Assembly: GCA_013373005.1 (NCBI GenBank)
Contig: JABXIP010000449.1
Location: 1-20,984 of the forward strand
Source of the DNA: Cytophagia bacterium
Lineage (GTDB): Bacteria; Bacteroidota; Bacteroidia; Cytophagales; Cyclobacteriaceae
Direction: 5' to 3'
DNA: 20,984 nucleotides
In this document: in pieces, positions 14,504 to 20,984 of the stretch
Numbering within the stretch: position 1 is the first letter of the stretch
Layout: each line of letters starts with the position of its first letter
The notes under the pieces: generated by a model
Database searches by the model: none
Seen by the model: the letters and a program-made list of their open reading frames with translations, nothing else
Told to the model about the DNA's origin: nothing
Program-made: the position numbers and the translations under genes

Positions 14504-15814
14504 CTAAATTTCTGAGCGATCTATAAGTCTGCTGTCTATTTGTTTGCTCGCTTTTGCTCCTAATTTCTTAAGATTTTCCGCTCTCCTTACAAGATTACCA
14601 GTTCCCTCGGAGAGTTTCTTCATTGAGTCTTGATAAGCTTTTTGAGTGCTTGTCAAGTGTTTGCCTATCCCAATTAAATCTTCGGTAAACGCCTGAAACT
14701 TGTCGTATAGCGCACCACTCTGGTTGGCTATTTCTATTGCATTCTTATTCTGATATTCTTGTTTCCAAATACTGGAAATGGTTCTTAGTGTAGCAATGAG
14801 AGTAGTTGGGCTAACGATAACAATGTTCTTGCTATAGGCCTCATTAAACAGCTCTGGATCATGTTGAACAGCTAAAGTAAATGCTGGTTCAATTGGTATA
14901 AATAGAAGCACAAAGTCCAAACCTTCAAAACCGTATAGGTTTTGATAGCTTTTGTCGCCAAGGCCTTTTACGTGTGCTTTTATAGAGTTAATGTGAGCCT
15001 TAAGATGGGCCAGTTGCTCATCTTCATTTTCCCCTGATGCAAATCGCTCATAGGATGTTAAGCTTACCTTTGAGTCAATGATGATGTGCTTGTTGTCCGG
15101 CAGCTTCACTACCACATCTGGCTGATATCTGCGGCCATCTTCTCCAACTTCTGAAACCTGCGTTTCATATTCCCTACCTTTTTCCAGTCCTGACTTTTCA
15201 AGGATTCTCTCCAAAATCACTTCTCCCCAGTTACCCTGAGTTTTACTATCTCCTTTTAAAGCTTTGGTAAGGTTCTCTGCTTCTTTGGTAATTAGCTTAT
15301 TCAGATCGCTCAAATGCTTGATCTGCTGAACCAGAGATGCATTTCTTTCCGCGCCTTCTTTATTGCTTTCTTCTACCTTCTTCTGGAATTCACCAATTCG
15401 TTCTTTCAGTGGAGCGAGTATTTCTCCAATGTTCACTTTGTTTTGCTCAGTGAACTTCTTGCTCTTCTCTTCTAGAATTTCGTTGGCCAGGTTTTTAAAT
15501 TCAATGGAAAAACGTTCGTTTAGCTTTTCCATTTCTGCCTTCTGTTCGGCTAGTCTTTCTTGAAGGTTTTTGTATTCGGTCTGTGTGGCGGTTAGTCGAT
15601 TACTAAGTTCCAGAGATTTTTCTCTTTCCAGGGATAGGGCAGGTTTTAAGTCCTGAATCTCCTGAGCCACCATTTTATTCTTTTCTTCAGCGAGCTGGAG
15701 CTGATTTTTTAGTTGCTCTGTTTCTTGGTCGGGTTGGTTGTATTGAGTCTTTGCAATCAGCCATCCTATGATTGCGCCTAGTATTGTTCCTGAAAAAAGC
15801 CAGATGAATTCCAT
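14504..15814 (-). CDS. rmuC: DNA recombination protein RmuC
   Basis: The protein has 436 residues. An N-terminal membrane helix (about 3-21) is followed by a long coiled coil (about 30-180) and the RmuC domain. That domain contains TQGNWGEVILERILEKSGL (192-210), YQPDVVVKLPDNKHIIIDSKVSL (230-252), with the Asp and DSK of a PD-(D/E)xK-like nuclease fold, then LLFIPIEPAF (303-312). A C-terminal helical region follows. RmuC limits DNA inversions and rearrangements, though its biochemical action is not settled. The order, helix then coiled coil then domain, is the normal architecture. It follows the MscS-like gene after 41 bp and has a TATATTTG element upstream, so it may have its own promoter. 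Confidence 0.93.
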   Translation of the reverse strand: MEFIWLFSGTILGAIIGWLIAKTQYNQPDQETEQLKNQLQLAEEKNKMVAQEIQDLKPALSLEREKSLELSNRLTATQTEYKNLQERLAEQKAEMEKLNERFSIEFKNLANEILEEKSKKFTEQNKVNIGEILAPLKERIGEFQKKVEESNKEGAERNASLVQQIKHLSDLNKLITKEAENLTKALKGDSKTQGNWGEVILERILEKSGLEKGREYETQVSEVGEDGRRYQPDVVVKLPDNKHIIIDSKVSLTSYERFASGENEDEQLAHLKAHINSIKAHVKGLGDKSYQNLYGFEGLDFVLLFIPIEPAFTLAVQHDPELFNEAYSKNIVIVSPTTLIATLRTISSIWKQEYQNKNAIEIANQSGALYDKFQAFTEDLIGIGKHLTSTQKAYQDSMKKLSEGTGNLVRRAENLKKLGAKASKQIDSRLIDRSEI

Positions 15815-15833
15815 TTCGTATTTGTCGTTTGTA

Positions 15834-15841
15834 CAAATATA
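15834..15841 (-). promoter_or_regulatory. Likely -7 element of rmuC
   Basis: On the minus strand this reads TATATTTG, a perfect TAnnTTTG match, 19 nt before the rmuC start. No TTG is visible at the standard -33 distance. It sits in the short gap behind the MscS-like stop codon. Confidence 0.4.
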
Positions 15842-15855
15842 TAGCTTGTAAAAGC

Positions 15856-16401
15856 TTAGGCCATCATCAGTTCAGTTTGTTCTACTTTTTCAACTTCCAG
15901 GTTAATACCATTTCCTTTTAAATATTCCTTTAGGAGGGTCTCTATTTGAGAATCAACCTCCAGATACTTCTCTAGTGAGCACCAGACCTTTACGCCTAGT
16001 TCCACATGCGTATCTTTAATTCTTTTTACAGAAACTTTTGGAGAAGGGTGTTTTAGAAGAATGCTTCTATTTTTGAGATAATTCAATATCATCTCTTTAA
16101 CAATGACCATATCTGAGGCTAACTCCACAGAGACTAGCATGTCTACATTAATAATGCTCTGGTTGCTTAGGTTGTGGAGTTCATGGGTGTAAAAGATAGT
16201 GTTGGCAATTTCGAACCTTTCACCTTCAATATTCTTTAAGGTGGTGCTTTGGTATCCTTTATGCTCCACGGAGCCTAGTTGTCCATTAATTTCAATCAGG
16301 TCACCTTTCTTGAATGGATTTAATACTCGAATCATAACCCCACTCAGCATATTGAATGCTGGGCTTAAAATTCTATTCGTAATTGTCATCGATTGGCCCA
16401 T
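15856..16401 (-). CDS. Short MscS-like protein lacking the first membrane helices
   Basis: The 181-residue protein starts about where the third transmembrane helix of MscS begins. Residues about 17-30 (NMLSGVMIRVLNPF) correspond to the end of TM3. KKGDLIEINGQLGSVEHKGYQSTTLKN (31-57) is the beta domain. A following region with GERFEIANTIFYTHELHNLSN matches the next part of the beta domain, and the rest is the alpha/beta cytoplasmic domain. TM1, TM2 and most of TM3 are missing. An in-frame stop at 16408-16410 blocks extension, and the 158 bp upstream looks non-coding. It could be a pore-less regulator, a subunit that joins a full channel, or a degraded copy. The intact reading frame and clean C-terminus argue against a recent pseudogene. 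The start may also be at residue 5. Confidence 0.72.
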   Translation of the reverse strand: MGQSMTITNRILSPAFNMLSGVMIRVLNPFKKGDLIEINGQLGSVEHKGYQSTTLKNIEGERFEIANTIFYTHELHNLSNQSIINVDMLVSVELASDMVIVKEMILNYLKNRSILLKHPSPKVSVKRIKDTHVELGVKVWCSLEKYLEVDSQIETLLKEYLKGNGINLEVEKVEQTELMMA

Positions 16402-16555
16402 AGTTGTTTAGATGATTTGTGGAGTATTGCTCCAACTCATACATCAAATACGAGTTTTACCTATAATAGTCTATCGCAAATAACATAAAAAAATATGTGA
16501 AATGCAATTTTTTGTATTTGTATGAACCCAATCCTAAATGTTGAGAATGTCAATA

Positions 16556-16571
16556 ACCATTAATGAATGGT
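16556..16571 (-). terminator. Hairpin at the 3' end of the hydrolase gene
   Basis: ACCATT (16556-16561) and AATGGT (16566-16571) form a 6-bp stem with a 4-nt loop that spans the stop codon of the hydrolase. The following minus-strand sequence (TATTGACATT) has only a few T residues. It is a weak candidate terminator or 3'-end structure. Confidence 0.3.
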
Positions 16572-18929
16572 CACTTTGTCCAACACTATAACGCCTTGTT
16601 TTGTTTTATCGAAGAGGAAAGTCATTGAACTTATAGCCTTGAAATTGAATTCAGGGCTCTTTTCACTTACTTTTTTAATGTCTATAAAGAAGGTGTTATA
16701 AACGGCTTCTGAAGTTTTGGTGGTTTGAAGCTCAGTGTTTTTTAATACATCTACAGTGATTTGTCTTTGTAGATAACTATAATCACTCAGTTGGGTGCTT
16801 ACGGTAGCTCCTGATGCATCGGTTAGAATAATAGTAAAGTCTATAGGTTCTATTGCTATGGGCTTATCATCTTCTTCAGCCTCGTCTTTCTCCTCTTCCT
16901 CTATTTCTTCTTCCGTCTCCTCAGCTTCTTCCTCTTCGGTTTTTTCATTCTCTTCTAGCTTTTCTTTTGCTTCTTCATCTCTCTGCTTGTCTGGGTAGGC
17001 GCTTTCTTTCGATTCTGATAGCTCGAAGCTCAAATAAGGTGTTGACTCCGAATCCAGATGCTGTCCGAAGTTTATGGTATATCTGGCTGTGTCTCCCTCA
17101 TAGGCCAGGCTATCCCAGCCAATATGCACCGCTCTGGTGCCTTTGTTCCCCCACTTCATGCTTACCAATTGCTCCCGCCACACGGTCAGGTTTTCTGCTT
17201 CTATTGTTCCTCCGGTTGAAGTAGTGGTTAAATCAAGATCTTCTTCAAAGTCAGCAAGGGTTTGCCAGTCGCTTTCTTCGTATTGATTGAGGTAAATGGT
17301 TTCGGGCAACCAGTCAATTCCTGTTCTGTAATCTTTAAAAAGTGGCTGATAGGCTTTTTTATCCTGAAGTGTGGTTTGTAAAAAAGCGCTGATATAAATC
17401 TGCCCAATCTTTAGCTGATCTTCCATGGGCATTAATGCATCTACATTCAACAGTGAACCAAAAGGAAAGCCTGAGTCTCTATTTCCCCAACTGGTATTGA
17501 ATTGGCCATGATTTGCACCATATACATAGATTGCAGATTTAAAGAAGTCTGTGCTATCTGAGAATTCTACCCGCTCATATTGCCTAAGCCCTGCAAATGA
17601 CTGAACATCTCCATCATTAGCTCCATGAATCACCAGATAGTTTACATCCTTAAGCGGAGTTCCGGTTTCACCCGGTTTGTATTGCCCATCAACAGGAGCA
17701 ATGGCCACGACTGCTTTGATGTTAAAACCGAAGTCAAATTCCTGCTTGGCATCATCGGGGTAGTACTTTAGTGTGTTGAAGAAACCGGCAATGGCAGCAG
17801 CTTCGCCACCACGGGAGTGCCCCATCACCGCCACATTTTCCAGGTCCACTTTTTGGAAGAATGGACTTTCGGAATCTTGGTTCCACTTTCTCCACTTTCT
17901 TAGGTGTTCTAACAGAAGCCAGCCTCTGGCGTCATTTTCTTCATCCAATCCGTTGCCAAATAAGTCTGACCAGCCACTATTGATGAAGTTTTCATCTACA
18001 CTGGCCATAATAATACCTTGGCTGGCCAGCAGTTTGCCTAGGTACTCGTAGCCGCTATCAGAATAGTCGTACATGGAATGGTTGCCATGAACGATTAAAG
18101 CAACCGGAAAGGGTCCCTCACCTTTGGGATACCAAACCCTTGCATTGATTGGAAGAGCCTTATCGTCATGACCCCAATATTTGGTTCTGATTCTTCCCGA
18201 GAGCTTTTTCCAATTATCAATAAGTCTTGAGCCATCAACTGAATCGGTTACAATGTCTACTTCTTCACCAAACTCAGGCCGGTGTTTGTCTTTACCACTT
18301 CCGTAGGTGAGAAACTCTACTTCAAAGTTTCCCGGCTCACTTGGGTCGGGCAAGCCAATATGCTCTGGCCGATATTCTGCTTTTAAGGCTGCATTGATAT
18401 GCTCTACCTCAGGTTCAAAGCCTGTATCCGTAAGCCACACAATTCCCCAAATAAGTCCGGCTAATCCGGCCAGCACACCAATAGATGCTACAATCTTATG
18501 AGCTAAAGTATTCTGACCTCGGGTACCTTTTAACAATGTATATAAGCCTGCTCCGCAGAGGCCGGCAAAAACAATGGTCAGCAGAGGGAATTGTGTGCTT
18601 AATGAAACATCGCCAAAAATGAATGTACCTAGAAAGAATGCTCCGGGGACATACCAAAAGAACTTTTTAGGAAGGAGCTTTAACAACCTTAATACCAAAA
18701 CAACTCCTGCGCTTACCAGAAAGGCAATGATTGGGCCGAGAACCACTGGAATTAACCCGAAGTAGGTTTTTGGCTCAATGACGAAAACAAGAAGAGAGGT
18801 GATGATCCAAAAGACCAGCATGGTAGCGGCAATGGCCTTGAAGGCACCTTTTTGAGCAATTGATCCGGGTTTAATTTTTGAATAAAAGTTTTTTATCCAA
18901 TTCCAGATATTCTTGAGGTATCGTTTCAT
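16560..18929 (-). CDS. Membrane-anchored alpha/beta hydrolase with acidic C-terminal insert
   Basis: The protein has 789 residues. Residues about 30-170 contain four or five membrane helices. Residues about 255-520 form an alpha/beta-hydrolase domain resembling chlorophyllase/PAF-acetylhydrolase-like esterases. HGNHS (281-285) gives the oxyanion region, GHSRGGE (370-376) holds the nucleophile S372, D439 or D441 in GANDGD is the likely acid, and H474 in GANHG the base. Residues about 570-789 are beta-rich, perhaps a binding sandwich, and contain an acidic tract at about 651-688, nearly all Glu/Asp/Lys. The substrate cannot be named. The domain probably sits outside the cytoplasmic membrane, but topology is inferred. 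It lies 13 bp after the VOC gene and is likely the last gene of the run. Confidence 0.85.
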   Translation of the reverse strand: MKRYLKNIWNWIKNFYSKIKPGSIAQKGAFKAIAATMLVFWIITSLLVFVIEPKTYFGLIPVVLGPIIAFLVSAGVVLVLRLLKLLPKKFFWYVPGAFFLGTFIFGDVSLSTQFPLLTIVFAGLCGAGLYTLLKGTRGQNTLAHKIVASIGVLAGLAGLIWGIVWLTDTGFEPEVEHINAALKAEYRPEHIGLPDPSEPGNFEVEFLTYGSGKDKHRPEFGEEVDIVTDSVDGSRLIDNWKKLSGRIRTKYWGHDDKALPINARVWYPKGEGPFPVALIVHGNHSMYDYSDSGYEYLGKLLASQGIIMASVDENFINSGWSDLFGNGLDEENDARGWLLLEHLRKWRKWNQDSESPFFQKVDLENVAVMGHSRGGEAAAIAGFFNTLKYYPDDAKQEFDFGFNIKAVVAIAPVDGQYKPGETGTPLKDVNYLVIHGANDGDVQSFAGLRQYERVEFSDSTDFFKSAIYVYGANHGQFNTSWGNRDSGFPFGSLLNVDALMPMEDQLKIGQIYISAFLQTTLQDKKAYQPLFKDYRTGIDWLPETIYLNQYEESDWQTLADFEEDLDLTTTSTGGTIEAENLTVWREQLVSMKWGNKGTRAVHIGWDSLAYEGDTARYTINFGQHLDSESTPYLSFELSESKESAYPDKQRDEEAKEKLEENEKTEEEEAEETEEEIEEEEKDEAEEDDKPIAIEPIDFTIILTDASGATVSTQLSDYSYLQRQITVDVLKNTELQTTKTSEAVYNTFFIDIKKVSEKSPEFNFKAISSMTFLFDKTKQGVIVLDKVTIH
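16866..16979 (-). repeat. Glutamate-rich low-complexity tract in the hydrolase
   Basis: This stretch encodes residues about 651-688 of the hydrolase, mostly GAA/GAG and GAT/GAC codons with lysine codons. The beta-strand pattern resumes on both sides, so it looks like a loop inserted within a beta-rich domain. Its length may vary between strains. The opposite strand produces a serine-rich open frame that is a shadow. Confidence 0.8.
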
Positions 18930-18942
18930 GGTTGAGGTGTGT

Positions 18943-19281
18943 TTAGTGTTGATCCATTAAGATTTGATTGCCATCGGGGTCTTTTAGCATAATGTAGGCC
19001 GGTCCAGTGGTTGTCTCATCGCACTCATTATCTATCTGAATACCTTCAGTCTTCAGCGATTTTTGAATGCCTCTCACATCGGGTGGATTGAACGTAATCA
19101 CATTGGCAGGGAACATATCTTGAAATAGGCCAAGCTTAGTATCTCCGTTTTTGAGTATCAACCATTTCTCCTCAATGCCTCCACAATCGGGAACTGCCTG
19201 AAAACCTAGTTTCTGATAAAATTCAAACGAAGCTGCTATATCTTTTACAGCTAATGCTAGATAGTTTTGACCTAAATCCAT
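18943..19281 (-). CDS. VOC/glyoxalase-fold protein, metal site not conserved
   Basis: The 112-residue protein has the paired beta-alpha-beta-beta-beta module of the vicinal oxygen chelate (VOC) superfamily: LALAVKDIAASFEFYQKLGF (8-27), then LGLFQDM (50-56), and the second module ending in YIMLKDPDGNQILMDQH. The first metal-binding His of glyoxalase-like members, expected before the LxVxD strand, is a tyrosine here, and the final Glu position is Asp. Glyoxalase or fosfomycin-resistance activity is therefore not supported; a binding role or different chemistry is more likely. It sits 43 bp after the RidA-family gene and 13 bp before the hydrolase, in the same direction. Confidence 0.82.
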   Translation of the reverse strand: MDLGQNYLALAVKDIAASFEFYQKLGFQAVPDCGGIEEKWLILKNGDTKLGLFQDMFPANVITFNPPDVRGIQKSLKTEGIQIDNECDETTTGPAYIMLKDPDGNQILMDQH

Positions 19282-19324
19282 GAGAATCAGCTAAGAGCGA
19301 TTCCTGAATATAGTCAATGGAGTT

Positions 19325-19738
19325 TTAAATAGTAGCAATACACTTCAACTCAATTGCTATTGGGGTAGGCAGTGAGCTGATTTCTACCGTGGTGCGGCAG
19401 GGCTGATTGTCTTGAAAATACTCAGCGTAGATTTTGTTGTAGATAGGGAAGTCGTCTTTCATGTTGGTGAGAAAAACGGTTACATCAACCAGCTTATCCC
19501 AACTGCTGCCCGAAGCTTCCAAAATGAGTCTAACGTTTCTAAAAACCGAATGGCATTGTGTAGCGATGTCATAAGAGATTATTTCACCTTTTTCAGAAAG
19601 CTCCACACCCGGAATCTTTTTGGTTCCCTTTTCTCTAGGGCCAACTCCAGAGAGGAAAAGCAGATTACCCACTTTTCTGGAGTGCGGGTATAGACCAACT
19701 GGTTCTGGCGCTTCATTACTGTTAAAGGCTTCGCTCAT
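19325..19738 (-). CDS. RidA/YjgF-family protein, 2-aminomuconate-deaminase-like
   Basis: The 137-residue protein has the RidA (YjgF/YER057c/UK114) fold. EPVGLYPHSRKVGNLLFLSG (12-31) is the N-terminal strand region. R115 in PCRTTVEI is the conserved arginine that contacts carboxylate substrates, and E130 in AIELKCIA matches the conserved glutamate. RidA proteins hydrolyse reactive enamine/imine intermediates. The pattern P-E-P-x-G-x-YPH-x-R-x-VG-x-LLF-x-SG resembles the 2-aminomuconate deaminase subgroup of tryptophan/kynurenine breakdown, but no other kynurenine gene is nearby, so this specificity is tentative. Its start overlaps the GNAT stop by 4 nt (ATGA), suggesting translational coupling. 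Confidence 0.88.
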   Translation of the reverse strand: MSEAFNSNEAPEPVGLYPHSRKVGNLLFLSGVGPREKGTKKIPGVELSEKGEIISYDIATQCHSVFRNVRLILEASGSSWDKLVDVTVFLTNMKDDFPIYNKIYAEYFQDNQPCRTTVEISSLPTPIAIELKCIATI

Positions 19739-20169
19739 TTCAAGTCTTTTATTAACTCAATTCTATAGTTTTCAATTTCATCTTTTGGCTTTACATTATA
19801 AACCTGAAAACCATTGTTGATGGCAAAAGTGAGCATGGCTTTATGACGGTTTAGGGTTTTAAATCTAATGGCATCGAAGCCATTGTCTAAAGCCCAGGCT
19901 TCCTGAAAGTCGGCCATTTTTTTAGCCAGGCCACTCATTCTAAATTTCGGAATAACTCCACCCAACCAACTGTAAAGAGTGCCATCCTCAAACCTGTCAT
20001 AAGCTACTTTGCAGCCGGCTAATTCTCCATCAATTATGGCTATGACAACAAGTTGTGGTCGATTGGCCATTCTTTCTACATAATGATCGGTAGAAAGAAG
20101 TGGATCAAACTCGGGCAGTCCTCTAAGAACTTCCAAAGCTTCAGAAAAACTGCCCTGTCTTATTTCCAT
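19735..20169 (-). CDS. GNAT-family N-acetyltransferase
   Basis: The protein has 144 residues. Motif A appears as LGGVIPKFRMSGLAKKMADF (69-88), with RMSGLA at the acetyl-CoA pyrophosphate loop, and motif B as TLNRHKAMLTFAINNGFQV (105-123). Such proteins transfer an acetyl or other acyl group from CoA to an amine, often a small molecule or protein N-terminus; the substrate cannot be deduced. It is 2 nt after the aminopeptidase stop and overlaps the RidA start by 4 nt, so it is tightly co-expressed with both. The ATG at 20167-20169 directly follows the aminopeptidase gene and gives a complete first strand. Confidence 0.87.
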   Translation of the reverse strand: MEIRQGSFSEALEVLRGLPEFDPLLSTDHYVERMANRPQLVVIAIIDGELAGCKVAYDRFEDGTLYSWLGGVIPKFRMSGLAKKMADFQEAWALDNGFDAIRFKTLNRHKAMLTFAINNGFQVYNVKPKDEIENYRIELIKDLK

Positions 20170-20171
20170 AT

Positions 20172-20984
20172 TTAGGAATTCATGATTTCCTCAATCTCTT
20201 CGGCCTCTAATGGAATATTTCTCATTAGGTTGAATTGCCCGTTTTCAGTAATCTGAATGTCATCTTCCAAGCGGATACCGATTCCTTCGGCTGGAATGTA
20301 GATTCCAGGTTCAACGGTGAATACCATGCCCGGTTTGAACTCGGTATAGATACTCGCTACATCGTGTACATCGAGACCGATATGGTGTGAAGTACCATGC
20401 ATGAAGTACTTTTTATAAGCTGGCCAATTTGGATCTTCATTTTTTACATCGGTTTGGTCTATTAGACCCAGGCCGATTAATTCACTGGTCATGATTTTGC
20501 CAACTTCTTTATGATAACCCGGAATGCTATTGCCAGGGGTAAGCATGGCAGTAGCCTCGTTCTTTACTCTTAGAACGGCATCATAAACCTCCCTCTGTCT
20601 TTTGGTGAATCGCCCATTCACGGGGATTGTACGGGTCATATCTGCATTGTAGTTGGCATATTCTGCTCCAACATCCAAAAGCATCAAATCGCCATCTTTT
20701 AGCTGCTCTTTGTTCTCTATGTAGTGAAGTACACAGGCATTGCTTCCGCCCGCAATAATTGGAGTATAGGCAAAGCCTTTCGATTTATTTCTAATGAATT
20801 CATGTAAGAACTCCGCCTCAACCTCATATTCCCAAACGCCCGGTTTAGTGAACTTCAAAACTCTTCTGAAGGCTTTTTCTGTAATGTCGCAAGCCACTTG
20901 CATGAGCTCTATTTCTCTTGGCTCCTTTACTGTCCTAAGGTCGTAAACTACTGGAGCAAGACGCTCATATTCATAGGCAGGATA
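20172..20984 (-). CDS. pepP: Xaa-Pro aminopeptidase (M24B), 3' part
   Basis: The frame is open to the window edge, so only about the last 270 residues are visible; the full protein should be about 430. Numbered from the edge, the five metal ligands are all present: D104 in LLDVGAEY, D115 in NADMTRT, H200 in HGTSHHIGLDVHD, E225 in TVEPG and E240 in IRLEDD. This is the pita-bread, di-metal (usually manganese) fold of aminopeptidase P, which removes the N-terminal residue before proline, probably in the cytoplasm. The methionine at 20903 is internal, since the fold begins upstream. Stop TAA is 2 nt before the GNAT start, making it the first visible gene of the run. Confidence 0.95.
   Translation of the reverse strand, partial: YPAYEYERLAPVVYDLRTVKEPREIELMQVACDITEKAFRRVLKFTKPGVWEYEVEAEFLHEFIRNKSKGFAYTPIIAGGSNACVLHYIENKEQLKDGDLMLLDVGAEYANYNADMTRTIPVNGRFTKRQREVYDAVLRVKNEATAMLTPGNSIPGYHKEVGKIMTSELIGLGLIDQTDVKNEDPNWPAYKKYFMHGTSHHIGLDVHDVASIYTEFKPGMVFTVEPGIYIPAEGIGIRLEDDIQITENGQFNLMRNIPLEAEEIEEIMNS

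Noticed and set aside
16402..16559. Missing N-terminal part of the MscS-like gene in another frame (frameshift)
   Set aside because: The upstream 158 bp is AT-rich with stops and shows no membrane-helix coding pattern in the frames examined.
16795..17224. Serine-rich and leucine/proline-rich open frames on the plus strand
   Set aside because: They are antisense shadows of the glutamate-rich tract in the hydrolase gene; no start context or domain supports them.
1..20984. CRISPR arrays, tRNA or rRNA genes, insertion sequences, prophage or defence genes
   Set aside because: No repeated-spacer pattern, cloverleaf-like sequence, transposase or integrase motif, or known defence domain was found.

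Overview
The window looks like ordinary chromosome from a Bacteroidota bacterium, probably a marine Cytophagales-type organism (the order is an inference). The grounds are: two large outer-membrane beta-barrel proteins with an N-terminal carboxypeptidase-D-like domain, a lipoprotein with an acidic stretch right after its lipobox cysteine, a DUF2975/YozG-type pair, weak Shine-Dalgarno signals, and several -7 elements of the TAnnTTTG type used by the Bacteroidota primary sigma factor. No tRNA, rRNA, CRISPR array, transposase, integrase or phage gene was seen.

Layout. (1) Positions 1-5029, plus strand: the 3' end of a LuxR-type response regulator, a putative surface lipoprotein, then a two-gene unit of a small secreted SnoaL/NTF2-like protein and a 996-residue exported protein with YD-like and duplicated C-terminal modules. 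The lipoprotein and the two-gene unit share a related sequence block upstream. (2) Positions 5055-10808, minus strand: two tandem paralogous outer-membrane beta-barrel proteins, separated from region 1 by a shared hairpin at the convergent ends. (3) Positions 10897-11752, plus strand, divergent from region 2: a DUF2975 membrane protein and a small Xre-type regulator. The 88 bp between the divergent genes holds nested inverted repeats over a good promoter match. (4) 11796-12764: hemB of the cysteine-free type, whose stop codon abuts that of a convergent fatty-acid desaturase (12765-13868, minus). (5) 13962-16401, minus: a stand-alone GroES-like protein, RmuC, and a short MscS-like protein lacking the usual membrane helices. 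(6) 16560-20984, minus: a close-packed run read as Xaa-Pro aminopeptidase (5' end outside the window), GNAT acetyltransferase, RidA-family protein, VOC protein and a large membrane-anchored alpha/beta hydrolase.

How they work together. The DUF2975/Xre pair probably regulates its own promoter and could affect the divergent barrel operon. The aminopeptidase-to-hydrolase run is probably one transcript (spacings of 2, -4, 43 and 13 bp), but no single pathway links its products. Heme synthesis, lipid desaturation, chaperone and DNA-maintenance genes are housekeeping functions.

I found no clear new multi-gene system. The best leads are the operator-like dyads at 10841-10868, the repeated upstream block at 641-681 and 1391-1431, the stem at 1306-1360, the duplicated module in the 996-residue protein, the pore-less MscS-like gene, and the hydrolase whose C-terminal beta-rich region carries a roughly 38-residue acidic tract.
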